Of a DNA stretch of 37,440 nt, positions 1 through 6,151 are shown piece by piece; within the stretch, counting starts at the first letter, position 1, and every line of letters starts with the position of its first letter. Under the pieces are notes generated by a model. The model was not told where the DNA came from and did no database searches. It was given only the letters and a program-made list of their open reading frames with translations. Position numbers and translations under genes: made by a program. The DNA comes from Cyanobacteria bacterium QS_8_64_29 (GTDB lineage: Bacteria > Cyanobacteriota > Cyanobacteriia > Cyanobacteriales > Rubidibacteraceae), in NCBI GenBank assembly GCA_003022125.1, contig PXQH01000011.1, positions 1 through 37,440 on the forward strand, in the 5' to 3' direction.

Positions 1-702
1 CACCTTGGCAATGGAGGAGTGGGCAAAGGGACGAGTCACGCGCACGGTCAACACCCCGGTTTGGTTGATGGTGCCGGCCCAGACCGAGCCGCCCGCTTCC
101 ACAGCCTGCGGCCGCGATTCGCCCGTTAGCGCCGATGTGTCGATCTGGGCACTGCCGGCCAGCACTTCGCCATCGAGCGGGATGCGCTCGCCGGGCTTGA
201 GCTGGATGCGCTCGCCCACGGCCACGGCCTCAGGGGAAACAGTTTGCAGCTGGCCGTCCCGCTCCACGCGTGCCACATCCGGCCGCACCGCCAAAAGCGA
301 TTCCACCGAGCGGCGCGAGCCCCCCACAGCGCGATCCTGCAGCAGCTCCCCCAAGCGATAGAACAGCATGACGCCCACAGCTTCCGGAAGCTCGTGGATG
401 GCGATCGCGGCGAGCGTGGCCACCGCCATCAAAAAATTCTCGTCAAAGACCTGACCGCGCCGGATGTTGCGCCCGGCAACCGACAGCACGCCCCAGCCGC
501 TCGCCAAATACAGCGGGAGGAATAGGGCGTACTCGCCGATTTGATAGGGCGTCTGGTGGAGAGCTTCCCGGAAGAGCATACCCAGCGCGAGCGCTAGGGT
601 CATGCCAACTAGCAGGACGGCCTCGCGCTTAAGCGCGGGGTTGTTACCTGACTCGCGCTCGCAAGCAGAATCCTCGCAGCACGCTTGCTCTCGGTCGACC
701 AC
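1..702 (-). CDS. Heavy-metal translocating P1B-type ATPase, N-terminal part (runs off window start)
   Basis: This is a membrane pump that exports (or imports into a compartment) a soft metal ion such as Zn, Cd, Co or Pb, driven by ATP. The 234 visible residues hold the first membrane segments (about residues 28-45 and 55-75, then 88-118) and the actuator domain, with the PLDG motif near 175 and the TGES phosphatase loop at 193-196. The phosphorylation DKTG site lies beyond the window. There is no full N-terminal HMA domain. Instead a short cysteine tail (CC at residues 8-9, C at 14) precedes the membrane part, which is known from some ZntA/CadA-like pumps. The start is GTG at 702, chosen because a GAGGAG ribosome site lies 6-7 bases upstream. 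The metal specificity cannot be decided from this half. A palindrome at 741-761 may be its operator. Confidence 0.93.
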   Translation of the reverse strand, partial: MVDREQACCEDSACERESGNNPALKREAVLLVGMTLALALGMLFREALHQTPYQIGEYALFLPLYLASGWGVLSVAGRNIRRGQVFDENFLMAVATLAAIAIHELPEAVGVMLFYRLGELLQDRAVGGSRRSVESLLAVRPDVARVERDGQLQTVSPEAVAVGERIQLKPGERIPLDGEVLAGSAQIDTSALTGESRPQAVEAGGSVWAGTINQTGVLTVRVTRPFAHSSIAKV

Positions 703-740
703 GCTTGGCTCCTCAACGCTGCTAAGTAACTGAATGATTG

Positions 741-761
741 CTCAACTGAGAGACAGTTCAG
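741..761 (-). promoter_or_regulatory. Candidate ArsR/SmtB-type operator for the metal ATPase
   Basis: Two 8-bp arms, CTCAACTG and CAGTTCAG, surround AGAGA and match as an inverted repeat at 7 of 8 positions. TGAAC/GTTCA-like half sites upstream of a metal ATPase are typical of ArsR/SmtB-family metal-sensing repressors. No such regulator gene lies in the window, so the assignment is inference from position (about 40 bp upstream of the GTG start) and symmetry. Confidence 0.35.
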
Positions 762-778
762 ATGTTATGCGGGCCGTC

Positions 779-909
779 ATACCAATTCTCGTGGCTTGTG
801 CACTAGATTTCGACCTCCAAAACTCCCTCATCGGGCAAAGGAATGAGCGATCGCACAATATGGGAGTCATATTCTTTAGAAAGCGTGCATCCACTGCTCA
901 AATTGGTAT
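779..909 (+). mobile_element. Small non-coding terminal-inverted-repeat element, copy 1 (131 bp)
   Basis: The element begins ATACCAATT and ends AATTGGTAT, a perfect 9-bp terminal inverted repeat. A second copy in the same orientation lies at 7331-7434. The first ~40 bp and last ~30 bp are nearly identical between copies. This copy carries an extra middle stretch of about 27 bp that contains a HIP1 octamer. It has no coding capacity. Size and structure are those of a MITE. The ends could reflect a TA target duplication as with IS630/Tc1-type elements, but that is inference. Confidence 0.75.
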
Positions 910-940
910 CACCCCACCGTCAAGGTGCGATCGCAACCGA

Positions 941-960
941 GCTCCCCTAGTTTGGGGAGC
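941..960 (-). terminator. Hairpin downstream of the tRNA-Arg gene, possible terminator
   Basis: A perfect 7-bp stem, GCTCCCC and GGGGAGC, with a TAGTTT loop lies 25 bases beyond the tRNA 3' end. The T-run on the minus strand is poor, so termination is only plausible. Confidence 0.35.
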
Positions 961-1021
961 CCGGCAACAGGATTCGTTTAGGAGCGGGGCTGGCTGGATT
1001 CGAACCAGCGACCTAGCGCTT

Positions 1022-1858
1022 CAGATTGGTGCGGGTTTCCCCGCTCTCCGGACTATGCCTTCACCTTGGGCGCGATCGCGCCGTTAGGTGGCGACCGTTG
1101 CGTTGCGGGCAGGATCGGCTTTGTGGCGCAGGCTGGGAGGCAGCTGCGGCCGCAGCTCGGCTAGAAACTGCCGGCCGGCTTGGCTTCCCAGGCGCAGGCG
1201 GTACCCGCGCTTGCCCCGCGCGATTCCCCACTGCCAGCCCCAGGTGCGCGCGAAGTAAGCAGCGATGGTCTCGCACTCGGCACGCGAGGCCCCGACATGG
1301 AGAGAAACTTCCAGGCTGCGGATCCGACCGTTGCGGTACCGGAACGCGCGCGAGCCGCGATCCAGATACCACAGGACCAGGCCCTGACGGGTCAGATGCC
1401 GCAGAAACGGGCGCGCGATCGTGCGCGTCCCGCCCGGATACAGACGCTGCACCAGCACCCGGATCAGCGGCGTTTGCTTGGGTTGCAGGCGCAACCAGCG
1501 CTCGCCCTGCCGGGTTAGGTACATCTTGAGCGCAACCGGGCGCCCCCCGATGCGCTCCAGTAGCTGCCGCTGGAGCTCGGCATGCGCCCTATGGCGAGCG
1601 GGATGCAGCAGGTAGAAGTTATCGCCGTTGCGGCGAGCTCCCCCCAGCAACATGCCCGCCAAGATCCCGCGGCGCTCGCGTTTGGATGAGACTTCAAAGT
1701 CCATCGTTCGGCACTGCCCGCAACCAGTCTCTGCACCTTCCTTCCCCACAGCGGGAAAGGCTTGGCTCAAGATTGCCTTATCCGCATGGCGGACGTAGGG
1801 TCTCTTGAATTTGGCCGCATTCGACCCTGCGGTTTCCCGCAGGGCGCCCGATGCATTC
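1022..1858 (-). other. Group I intron (tRNA, IC3-like) in the anticodon loop of tRNA-Arg(CCU)
   Basis: The 5' splice site follows U36 and the last intron base is G at 1022 (the expected omega-G). P2 is a perfect 8-bp hairpin with a GAAA tetraloop (1825-1844). The Q strand at 1777-1759 reads GGCAATCTTGAGCCAAGCC, very close to the conserved Q region of cyanobacterial and plastid tRNA-Leu introns. Its TCTTG pairs with CAAGA of the P strand just upstream (P4). The R strand at 1737-1724 reads GGTGCAGAGACTGG and the S strand at 1059-1050 reads GGCATAGTCC, so GACT/AGTC form P7. P9 is GCGGG-GAAA-CCCGC (1044-1031). P3 can form between TGCGGCC, ahead of P4, and GGTTGCG, after R. The ORF fills the P8 region between R and S, leaving the core intact. 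Splicing activity itself is inferred. Confidence 0.93.
1084..1704 (-). CDS. Intron-encoded LAGLIDADG-family protein, catalytic residues apparently lost
   Basis: This 206-residue protein is coded inside the P8 region of the tRNA-Arg intron. It resembles LAGLIDADG homing endonucleases, which cut an intronless allele so the intron is copied in, and which sometimes act as splicing maturases. Two helix motifs are visible: GILAGMLLGGA near residues 13-23 and LVLWYLDRGS in the middle, the second followed by the basic strand-rich segment typical of the family. In active members the position before the final Gly of each motif is acidic. Here these positions read G (LLGGA) and R (YLDRG), so cleavage activity is doubtful. 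An open frame extends up to a TTG at 1770, but that would overlap the Q and R core strands. ATG 1704 lies just past R and is preferred, though its ribosome site is weak. It may be a decaying endonuclease or a maturase. The family call is from motif pattern only. Confidence 0.8.
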   Translation of the reverse strand: MDFEVSSKRERRGILAGMLLGGARRNGDNFYLLHPARHRAHAELQRQLLERIGGRPVALKMYLTRQGERWLRLQPKQTPLIRVLVQRLYPGGTRTIARPFLRHLTRQGLVLWYLDRGSRAFRYRNGRIRSLEVSLHVGASRAECETIAAYFARTWGWQWGIARGKRGYRLRLGSQAGRQFLAELRPQLPPSLRHKADPARNATVAT

Positions 1859-1912
1859 AGGAGGCGCTTGCTCTATCCAACTGAGCTACAGCCCCGTGCT
1901 GGCAGCGCCTCT

Positions 1913-1918
1913 ATCCTA
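1913..1918 (-). promoter_or_regulatory. Possible -10 box of the tRNA-Arg gene
   Basis: TAGGAT on the minus strand lies 17 bases upstream of the first tRNA base. No convincing -35 is visible. The gene also lies just downstream of, and codirectional with, the hydrolase gene and could be read through from it. Confidence 0.3.
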
Positions 1919-1951
1919 GCAAAGCGCGCCCCTTGGCTCGAGCAGGCGGCC

Positions 1952-3412
1952 TCAATCGCCCCCCTCAGGAGCAATCGCGGCCCGCTCGAGCGAGCGAACG
2001 ACAAACAGCGGCATGGCAGGCTGGCGCAGCCGCTGGGCATAGCGAGCGCTCATGAGGTCGCGATAGTCGCCATCGCCGGCAACGCGAGCGCGCAAAAAGG
2101 CCGTCGTTAGGGACTTGAGGTATTGGCGCGCAGGCGCCTCTGGCTGGGAACGCTGGCGCGATCGCGGCAGGTCCACTCCCGGTAGGACCGAAAAGTGAGT
2201 AGCGCCCTGCATTAGGGCCAGATAGCGATCGTCGCCGCTCAGCCAGCTAAACGGCCGGATTTGCTCGGCCAGGGCGGGCGTAATGGTGTCCTCAGTGCTC
2301 GAAACGATGAGGGTGGGCGTCTCGAGCTGCTGCAGCTGCGACTCGCCAAAAACCGCACTGGCAAACGGGTTGACGACGACGACAGCCGCAATCCGTTCGT
2401 CCTGGAGGCCGTAGTCCTGCTGCGGCAGCTGCTGCAGCTGGCATTGCAGCAGCAACGAGATATTGAGCGTGCGGCCGAGGCCGCGGCAGCGACGCTCGAG
2501 CTGCTCGAAGTTGAGCTTGGCCTCCGTGAGCGCGAGAGCGGTATAGCCGCCGAACGAATGCCCCACAACGCCCACGCGTTGCGTGTCGATGCGCTGGCCG
2601 TAGTCGCGCGCCAGGCGATCGAGCAAAAACGTGACATCGCGCGGCCGCTCCAGCGCTTCGCCGGGCTTGATGGCAGCTTCCCGATCGCCGTTCAGCAGGC
2701 TCTCCAGCCAGGCTGAATTGCTACCTGGGTGCTCGAGCGCCGCCACGGCGAAACCGTAGCTGGCCAGATGCTGAGCCAGATACGCGAACGATGCCCGGTC
2801 AGCGCCCAAGCCGTGCGATAGCACGACCAAAGGGGCCTCGCGCTGCCGGCGCTGGGGCAAGTACAGGGTTGTTGGAAAGCTGCGCTGGCGATCGCTATCG
2901 GCTAGGGCGAGCGTGCGCCGTTCGAACTGGCTGGAGCCCTGCTCGCGCGCTGGCGGCAACTGTCCCCGCTCCAGGGGCGGACTCTGGGTGCGCTCGCGCC
3001 GGTATTGCCGCTCGACGGCGGCTGTTGCATCCTGGGTCTGCTGACCGAGGGCGGGCAGCCCTTCGAGGGCTTCTGAACCCTCAGCCACGCCAGTCTGGGT
3101 GCCTAGTTGGCCAACCAGCCCCAGGACATCGAATGGCGTCAGCGGCTCGTTGCGCTCGGCCGCACGCACCAATAGGGCTCGCAGGCGCGCCCAGTAGTCG
3201 TTGGCAGGCAGCTCGCGCTGGCTGAGGCGCTGGCGGAAGGTGCTATCGGCCCGAGCGGGCGCCGGGGCATCGCTAGGCTGGGCGAGCGAGGCCGTCGCGC
3301 GGCCGACGGGCCCAGTTAGGGTGGCGAGGGCCAGCAGGGTCGTTGCCAACCCAGCCTGGGCTGCGATGAGAGGGCGCTGCCGCCAGCGGTGCGCCCGTTC
3401 GGGATGGGGCAT
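1952..3412 (-). CDS. Exported alpha/beta hydrolase, predicted dienelactone-hydrolase-like
   Basis: This 486-residue serine hydrolase has an unknown natural substrate. A basic N-terminus and a hydrophobic stretch (about residues 14-34) suggest export or membrane anchoring. A low-complexity, charged linker follows to about residue 175. The alpha/beta hydrolase core then shows the oxyanion region SHGLG at 199-203, the nucleophile elbow GHSFGGY at 284-290 (Ser286), an acidic STED motif near 390 and the catalytic His in GATHFS near 420. The fold matches proteins annotated in cyanobacteria as predicted dienelactone hydrolases. An upstream TTG (3496) keeps the frame open, but it lies deep in the spacer shared with argF. 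ATG 3412 directly precedes the signal-like sequence and is preferred. It is divergent from argF. Confidence 0.8.
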   Translation of the reverse strand: MPHPERAHRWRQRPLIAAQAGLATTLLALATLTGPVGRATASLAQPSDAPAPARADSTFRQRLSQRELPANDYWARLRALLVRAAERNEPLTPFDVLGLVGQLGTQTGVAEGSEALEGLPALGQQTQDATAAVERQYRRERTQSPPLERGQLPPAREQGSSQFERRTLALADSDRQRSFPTTLYLPQRRQREAPLVVLSHGLGADRASFAYLAQHLASYGFAVAALEHPGSNSAWLESLLNGDREAAIKPGEALERPRDVTFLLDRLARDYGQRIDTQRVGVVGHSFGGYTALALTEAKLNFEQLERRCRGLGRTLNISLLLQCQLQQLPQQDYGLQDERIAAVVVVNPFASAVFGESQLQQLETPTLIVSSTEDTITPALAEQIRPFSWLSGDDRYLALMQGATHFSVLPGVDLPRSRQRSQPEAPARQYLKSLTTAFLRARVAGDGDYRDLMSARYAQRLRQPAMPLFVVRSLERAAIAPEGGD

Positions 3413-3451
3413 GGGAAACGCGTCAGTGGCGCCTTGCGCGCGCCAAGCTGC

Positions 3452-3457
3452 TATAGT
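3452..3457 (+). promoter_or_regulatory. Possible -10 box for argF
   Basis: TATAGT lies 69 bases before the argF ATG in the divergent spacer 3413-3525. The nearest -35-like TTGCGC is only 12 bases away, so this is weak. Confidence 0.25.
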
Positions 3458-3525
3458 AAAAGTCTTCTTTCTAAGCTTACCCTGCCGGTTAGCCAATTGG
3501 CGCTGGCAGCCACTGAGAGACCAAC

Positions 3526-4443
3526 ATGAGCGGTTTGCAGGGTCGGGATTTGCTCAGTGCGGCCGATCTGTCGGCCAGCGAGCTGCAGGCGGTCATGCAG
3601 CTCGCCGCACAACTCAAACAGGGCAAGCCCTCGCCGCAAGGCACGCCCATCTTGGGCTTGCTGTTCGATAAACCCTCAACGCGTACCCGGGTCTCGTTCG
3701 GGGCAGCAATGGCGCGCCTAGGCGGCTCAACCATCGATCTCAACCCCAATGCCACCCAGATCGGCCGCGGCGAACCCATTGCCGATACGGCCCGAGTGCT
3801 GGAGCGCTACCTCGGCGTGCTGGCCATCCGGACGTTCCAACAAGCCGATATCGAGACATTTGCGCGCTGGAGCCAGATTCCTACTATCAACGCCCTCAGT
3901 GATCGCGAGCATCCTTGCCAAGTTTGGGCGGATCTGTTCACGATCGGCGAATGCTTGGGCAACCTCGAGGGACTGACGCTGGCCTATCTGGGAGATGGCA
4001 ACAATGTTGCCCAGTCGCTGCTGCTAGGCGGTGCCATTGCCGGTCTCCACCTGCGCATTGCCACGCCTGCTGCCCATGCCCCAGAGGCAGCCATCGTGGA
4101 GCAGGCCCGGGCGCTGGCCGGCCCCCAGCAGCAGATCGAGCTGACCGAAGATCCGCAAGCGGCCGCGCGCGATGCCCAGGTCCTCTATACCGACGTTTGG
4201 ACCAGCATGGGCCAGCAGGCCACCCAGGACCGGACCGCGATCTTTCAGGCCTATCGGATCGACGCCGAGCGGTTGCGGCAGGCTGCGGACGAGGCGATCA
4301 TGCTGCACTGCTTGCCCGCCCACCGCGGCGAAGAAATTACCAACGATGTCATGGAAGGGCCGCAAGCGCGCATCTGGCAGCAGGCCGAGAACCGCATGCA
4401 CGTTCAACAGGCACTGTTGGCTAGCGTGCTGGGGTTAGCCTAA
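3526..4443 (+). CDS. argF: Ornithine carbamoyltransferase
   Basis: This cytosolic enzyme of arginine synthesis joins carbamoyl phosphate to ornithine to give citrulline. The 305-residue length is normal. The carbamoyl-phosphate loop STRTR is at 51-55 and HPCQ at 129-132. The ornithine-binding region D-x-W-x-SMG is at 223-229, and the active-site HCLPAHRG motif with its reactive Cys is at 261-268. The HCLP and SMG signatures separate it from aspartate carbamoyltransferase. The ATG follows a purine-rich GAGAGA. It is a single gene, divergent from the hydrolase, with a 404-bp spacer downstream. It supplies arginine, the precursor used by the agmatinase pathway seen later at 31881. Confidence 0.97.
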   Translation: MSGLQGRDLLSAADLSASELQAVMQLAAQLKQGKPSPQGTPILGLLFDKPSTRTRVSFGAAMARLGGSTIDLNPNATQIGRGEPIADTARVLERYLGVLAIRTFQQADIETFARWSQIPTINALSDREHPCQVWADLFTIGECLGNLEGLTLAYLGDGNNVAQSLLLGGAIAGLHLRIATPAAHAPEAAIVEQARALAGPQQQIELTEDPQAAARDAQVLYTDVWTSMGQQATQDRTAIFQAYRIDAERLRQAADEAIMLHCLPAHRGEEITNDVMEGPQARIWQQAENRMHVQQALLASVLGLA

Positions 4444-4479
4444 AGCGGTAACGCCGCTAGTTGCGATCGACAATCGAGC

Positions 4480-4497
4480 TGCCAGCCAGCGCTGGCA
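4480..4497 (+). terminator. Hairpin after argF, possible terminator
   Basis: TGCCAGC and GCTGGCA form a perfect 7-bp stem with loop CAGC, 36 bases past the argF stop. Only short T tracts follow (CTTGTT), so termination efficiency is uncertain. Confidence 0.35.
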
Positions 4498-4573
4498 CTT
4501 GTTAAACCGGCCAGGCCGCGATCGCGCTCAGGCCACACGGAATGGGGGTCGCGCTTTAGTCCCTCTCAACTGG

Positions 4574-4597
4574 CAACCGAATGGGGCAGTTCGGTTG
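4574..4597 (+). terminator. Second hairpin in the argF-hsp20 spacer
   Basis: CAACCGAA and TTCGGTTG form a perfect 8-bp stem with an 8-base loop, followed by TTTG. It could terminate argF transcription. No gene is recognisable in the 404-bp spacer 4444-4847 that holds it. Confidence 0.35.
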
Positions 4598-4632
4598 TTT
4601 GTAAATGCCGTCACTCTCGATCTTTCCCAAGA

Positions 4633-4763
4633 TATAGCAATCGTAGACCACATGTGAACGGAGCTAGCTTGTTGGGCGAAGCTCTGGACTCTCTCGAAAT
4701 GGGAGTTGAAGCTCTCGGGGACAACCCCACTCATCCGTTCACGATCCACGTGTTTTTGCTATA
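4633..4763. repeat. Possible second type of terminal-inverted-repeat element
   Basis: TATAGCAA at 4633-4640 and TTGCTATA at 4756-4763 form a perfect 8-bp terminal inverted repeat enclosing 131 bp. The inside contains GAAGCTCT twice as a direct repeat. The sequence between is non-coding by eye and lower in GC than its neighbours. There is only one copy in the window, so the call as a mobile element is tentative. Confidence 0.3.
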
Positions 4764-4784
4764 GAAGTGGAACCGAGGTCCGAG

Positions 4785-4802
4785 CGCTTATTTTGATAAG
4801 CG
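4785..4802. promoter_or_regulatory. Perfect palindrome upstream of the small heat-shock gene
   Basis: CGCTTAT and ATAAGCG form a perfect 7-bp inverted repeat around TTTG, ending 45 bases before the hsp20 ATG. It may be an operator in the promoter or an upstream hairpin of the mRNA leader. It does not match the CIRCE element. Confidence 0.4.
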
Positions 4803-4811
4803 ACAGTCCCA

Positions 4812-4842
4812 ACCATCGGTTTAGCTAACTCAGGGAGGTGGT
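4812..4842 (+). promoter_or_regulatory. Leader hairpin masking the hsp20 ribosome site, possible RNA thermometer
   Basis: ACCATC at 4812-4817 can pair with GGTGGT at 4837-4842, directly adjoining the strong ribosome site GGGAGG and closing a loop that contains it. Short, weak Shine-Dalgarno-masking hairpins act as thermometers ahead of small heat-shock genes, including hsp17 of Synechocystis. The pairing is seen; the function is inferred. Confidence 0.35.
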
Positions 4843-4847
4843 AAGCC

Positions 4848-5333
4848 ATGGCTATTGTCCCTACCCGCGGTCCGGGCGCTGCACGGCCGGCTCGCAACTG
4901 GTGGGATCCGTTCCGTGAACTCGACTCCGTGCAGCAAGAAATGAATCGCATGTTTGACGATTTGGTGCGCACGGGGGATGGCGGCGAAAGCGGCAATCTA
5001 ACATTTGCCCCATCCGCCGAGCTAGACGAAACCGAAGATGCCATCCATCTCAAACTGGAAGTCCCGGGGATGGATCCCAACGATCTGGACGTGCAAGTCA
5101 GCGACGAAGCGATCTCCATTAGCGGCGAGCGCCGCTCCGAATTCCAGCATCAGGAAGGGAGCGGTCGGCGCAGCGAGTTCCGCTACGGGCGCTTCCAACG
5201 CGTAATCCCGCTAAATGCCCGGATCCAGAACGACAAAGTGCAGGCCAGTTACCAAAACGGCATCCTGCACCTCAACCTACCCAAAGCTGAGGAAGATAAA
5301 AACAAAGTGGTCAAAGTCAACGTGCAGCAATAA
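4848..5333 (+). CDS. hspA: Hsp20/alpha-crystallin family small heat-shock protein
   Basis: This cytosolic, ATP-independent chaperone binds unfolding proteins (in cyanobacteria also membranes and phycobilisomes) and forms large oligomers. It has 161 residues. A short N-terminal arm contains WWDPFRELDSVQQEM-like class signatures (residues 17-33). The alpha-crystallin domain runs from about residue 49 to 150, with FxRxIPLN-type strand sequence near 122-130 and the conserved GILHL segment near 142-146. The C-terminal IxI/VxV anchor appears as VVKVNV just before the end. The ATG at 4848 follows a very strong GGGAGG site. The monocistronic position, the palindrome and the SD-masking hairpin upstream suggest heat control. 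Confidence 0.95.
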   Translation: MAIVPTRGPGAARPARNWWDPFRELDSVQQEMNRMFDDLVRTGDGGESGNLTFAPSAELDETEDAIHLKLEVPGMDPNDLDVQVSDEAISISGERRSEFQHQEGSGRRSEFRYGRFQRVIPLNARIQNDKVQASYQNGILHLNLPKAEEDKNKVVKVNVQQ

Positions 5334-5428
5334 GCCGGCTAACCGCTTTAAGCGCGCCTGCCAGCGTTAGAAACCTCACCCGAGCGGCATGCCAGAATGG
5401 AGACAGTAAGCATTCCAACTCATCCACT

Positions 5429-6151
5429 GTGACATCCCAACTGGCAGCTCCAACAGCAACGACAACCGAGGACAACGCTTGCGTCCTGCTTGTCGAGACG
5501 AACGGGCGCTTTGCTCGGGAAGCCAGTGCGGATTTTTGGGAAGCCGGTTACGAGCCCATCGTTAGCAATAGCTTGCAAGCCAGTTGGCAGGCACTCGAGG
5601 CACGCCAGCCCGCATTGGTCGTGGTTGATGGCGGCCTGGCCGGCGAGGGTGCCCTCGAGTTTTGCCGCCAGATTCGGGATGAGGGACTCCGGGTACCGGT
5701 ATTGCTGGCCATGGCGCGCGACACCATTGACGATCGCGCTGCCTGCCTGGCCGCAGGGGCCGATGACTACGTGCTCAAACCCTACCGCCCCGAGACCTTT
5801 TGGCAGCTAGTCGATCTTTATCTGAGCGCCGCGACGCGCGAGCGCGAAACGGAACAGCTGCAATTTGGCGATTTGAAGCTGGATTTGACCCTGCGGCGTG
5901 CCGTTCGCAACGGGCGCGCGATCGAGCTGACGGTGAAAGAGTTCGAGCTGTTGCGCTGCCTGATGGTGCACGCCGGGCAGGTGCTAACCCGCGAGCAAAT
6001 TTTGGAAGCCGTTTGGGGCGATCACGGGGCAGGCGAGTCCAACGTGATTGAGGTCTACATCCGCTACCTGCGCCTCAAACTGGAGAGCGAGGGCGAGAAG
6101 CGCCTCATTCAAACCGTGCGCGGGGTGGGCTATGCCCTACGCGAGGCCTAG
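5429..6151 (+). CDS. nblR: OmpR-family response regulator with atypical receiver, NblR-like
   Basis: This 240-residue DNA-binding regulator has a receiver domain (residues 17-128) and a winged-helix effector (about 140-240). The effector has the OmpR-type signature ELTVKEFELL, then ESNVIEVYIRYLR and QTVRGVGYALRE. In the receiver the phosphoacceptor-position Asp67 and Lys117 are present. The acidic pair that binds Mg is reduced to Glu23-Thr24 (LLVET), and the Thr/Ser switch position reads Met (LAMARD). NblR, the regulator of phycobilisome breakdown under stress, is known for such a phosphorylation-independent receiver, and the overall sequence resembles it. The gene name is an inference. The GTG start at 5429 is the farthest upstream choice and its ribosome site is weak. 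The 3' end overlaps the next gene by 20 bases, suggesting cotranscription. Confidence 0.85.
   Translation: MTSQLAAPTATTTEDNACVLLVETNGRFAREASADFWEAGYEPIVSNSLQASWQALEARQPALVVVDGGLAGEGALEFCRQIRDEGLRVPVLLAMARDTIDDRAACLAAGADDYVLKPYRPETFWQLVDLYLSAATRERETEQLQFGDLKLDLTLRRAVRNGRAIELTVKEFELLRCLMVHAGQVLTREQILEAVWGDHGAGESNVIEVYIRYLRLKLESEGEKRLIQTVRGVGYALREA

Larger units (their letters stand above)
985..1895 (-). tRNA. trnR-CCU: tRNA-Arg(CCU), interrupted by a group I intron
   Basis: The two halves of one tRNA lie 837 nt apart. The 5' half (1895-1859) reads acceptor GGGGCTG, D-arm GCTC/GAGC, anticodon stem AGCGC and loop CT-CCT. The 3' half (1021-985) reads AA, stem GCGCT, variable loop AGGTC, T-arm GCTGG-TTCGAAT-CCAGC, acceptor CAGCCCC and discriminator G. 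Joined, they make a 74-nt tRNA in which acceptor (7 bp), D (4), anticodon (5) and T (5) stems all pair perfectly. The anticodon CCU decodes AGG arginine codons. CCA is not encoded, as is usual in cyanobacteria. The intron lies after the third anticodon base (U36|A37). On the minus strand a possible -10 box, TAGGAT, lies 17 bases upstream. Confidence 0.95.

Noticed and set aside
985-1045. A simple intact tRNA read only from the T-arm near 1000
   Set aside because: The 60-70 bases before the T-arm do not form D and anticodon arms; the true 5' half is 837 nt away at 1859-1895.
734-1087. Plus-strand open frame of 117 codons
   Set aside because: It runs across the terminal-inverted-repeat element and the tRNA 3' exon on the opposite strand, with no protein family pattern.
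1705-1770. Longer start (TTG 1770) for the intron ORF
   Set aside because: It would begin inside the conserved Q strand and read through the R strand of the intron core; ATG 1704 keeps the ORF within P8.
4528-4749. Minus-strand 73-codon frame in the argF-hsp20 spacer
   Set aside because: There is no ribosome site and no recognisable family. It overlaps a hairpin and the inverted-repeat element.
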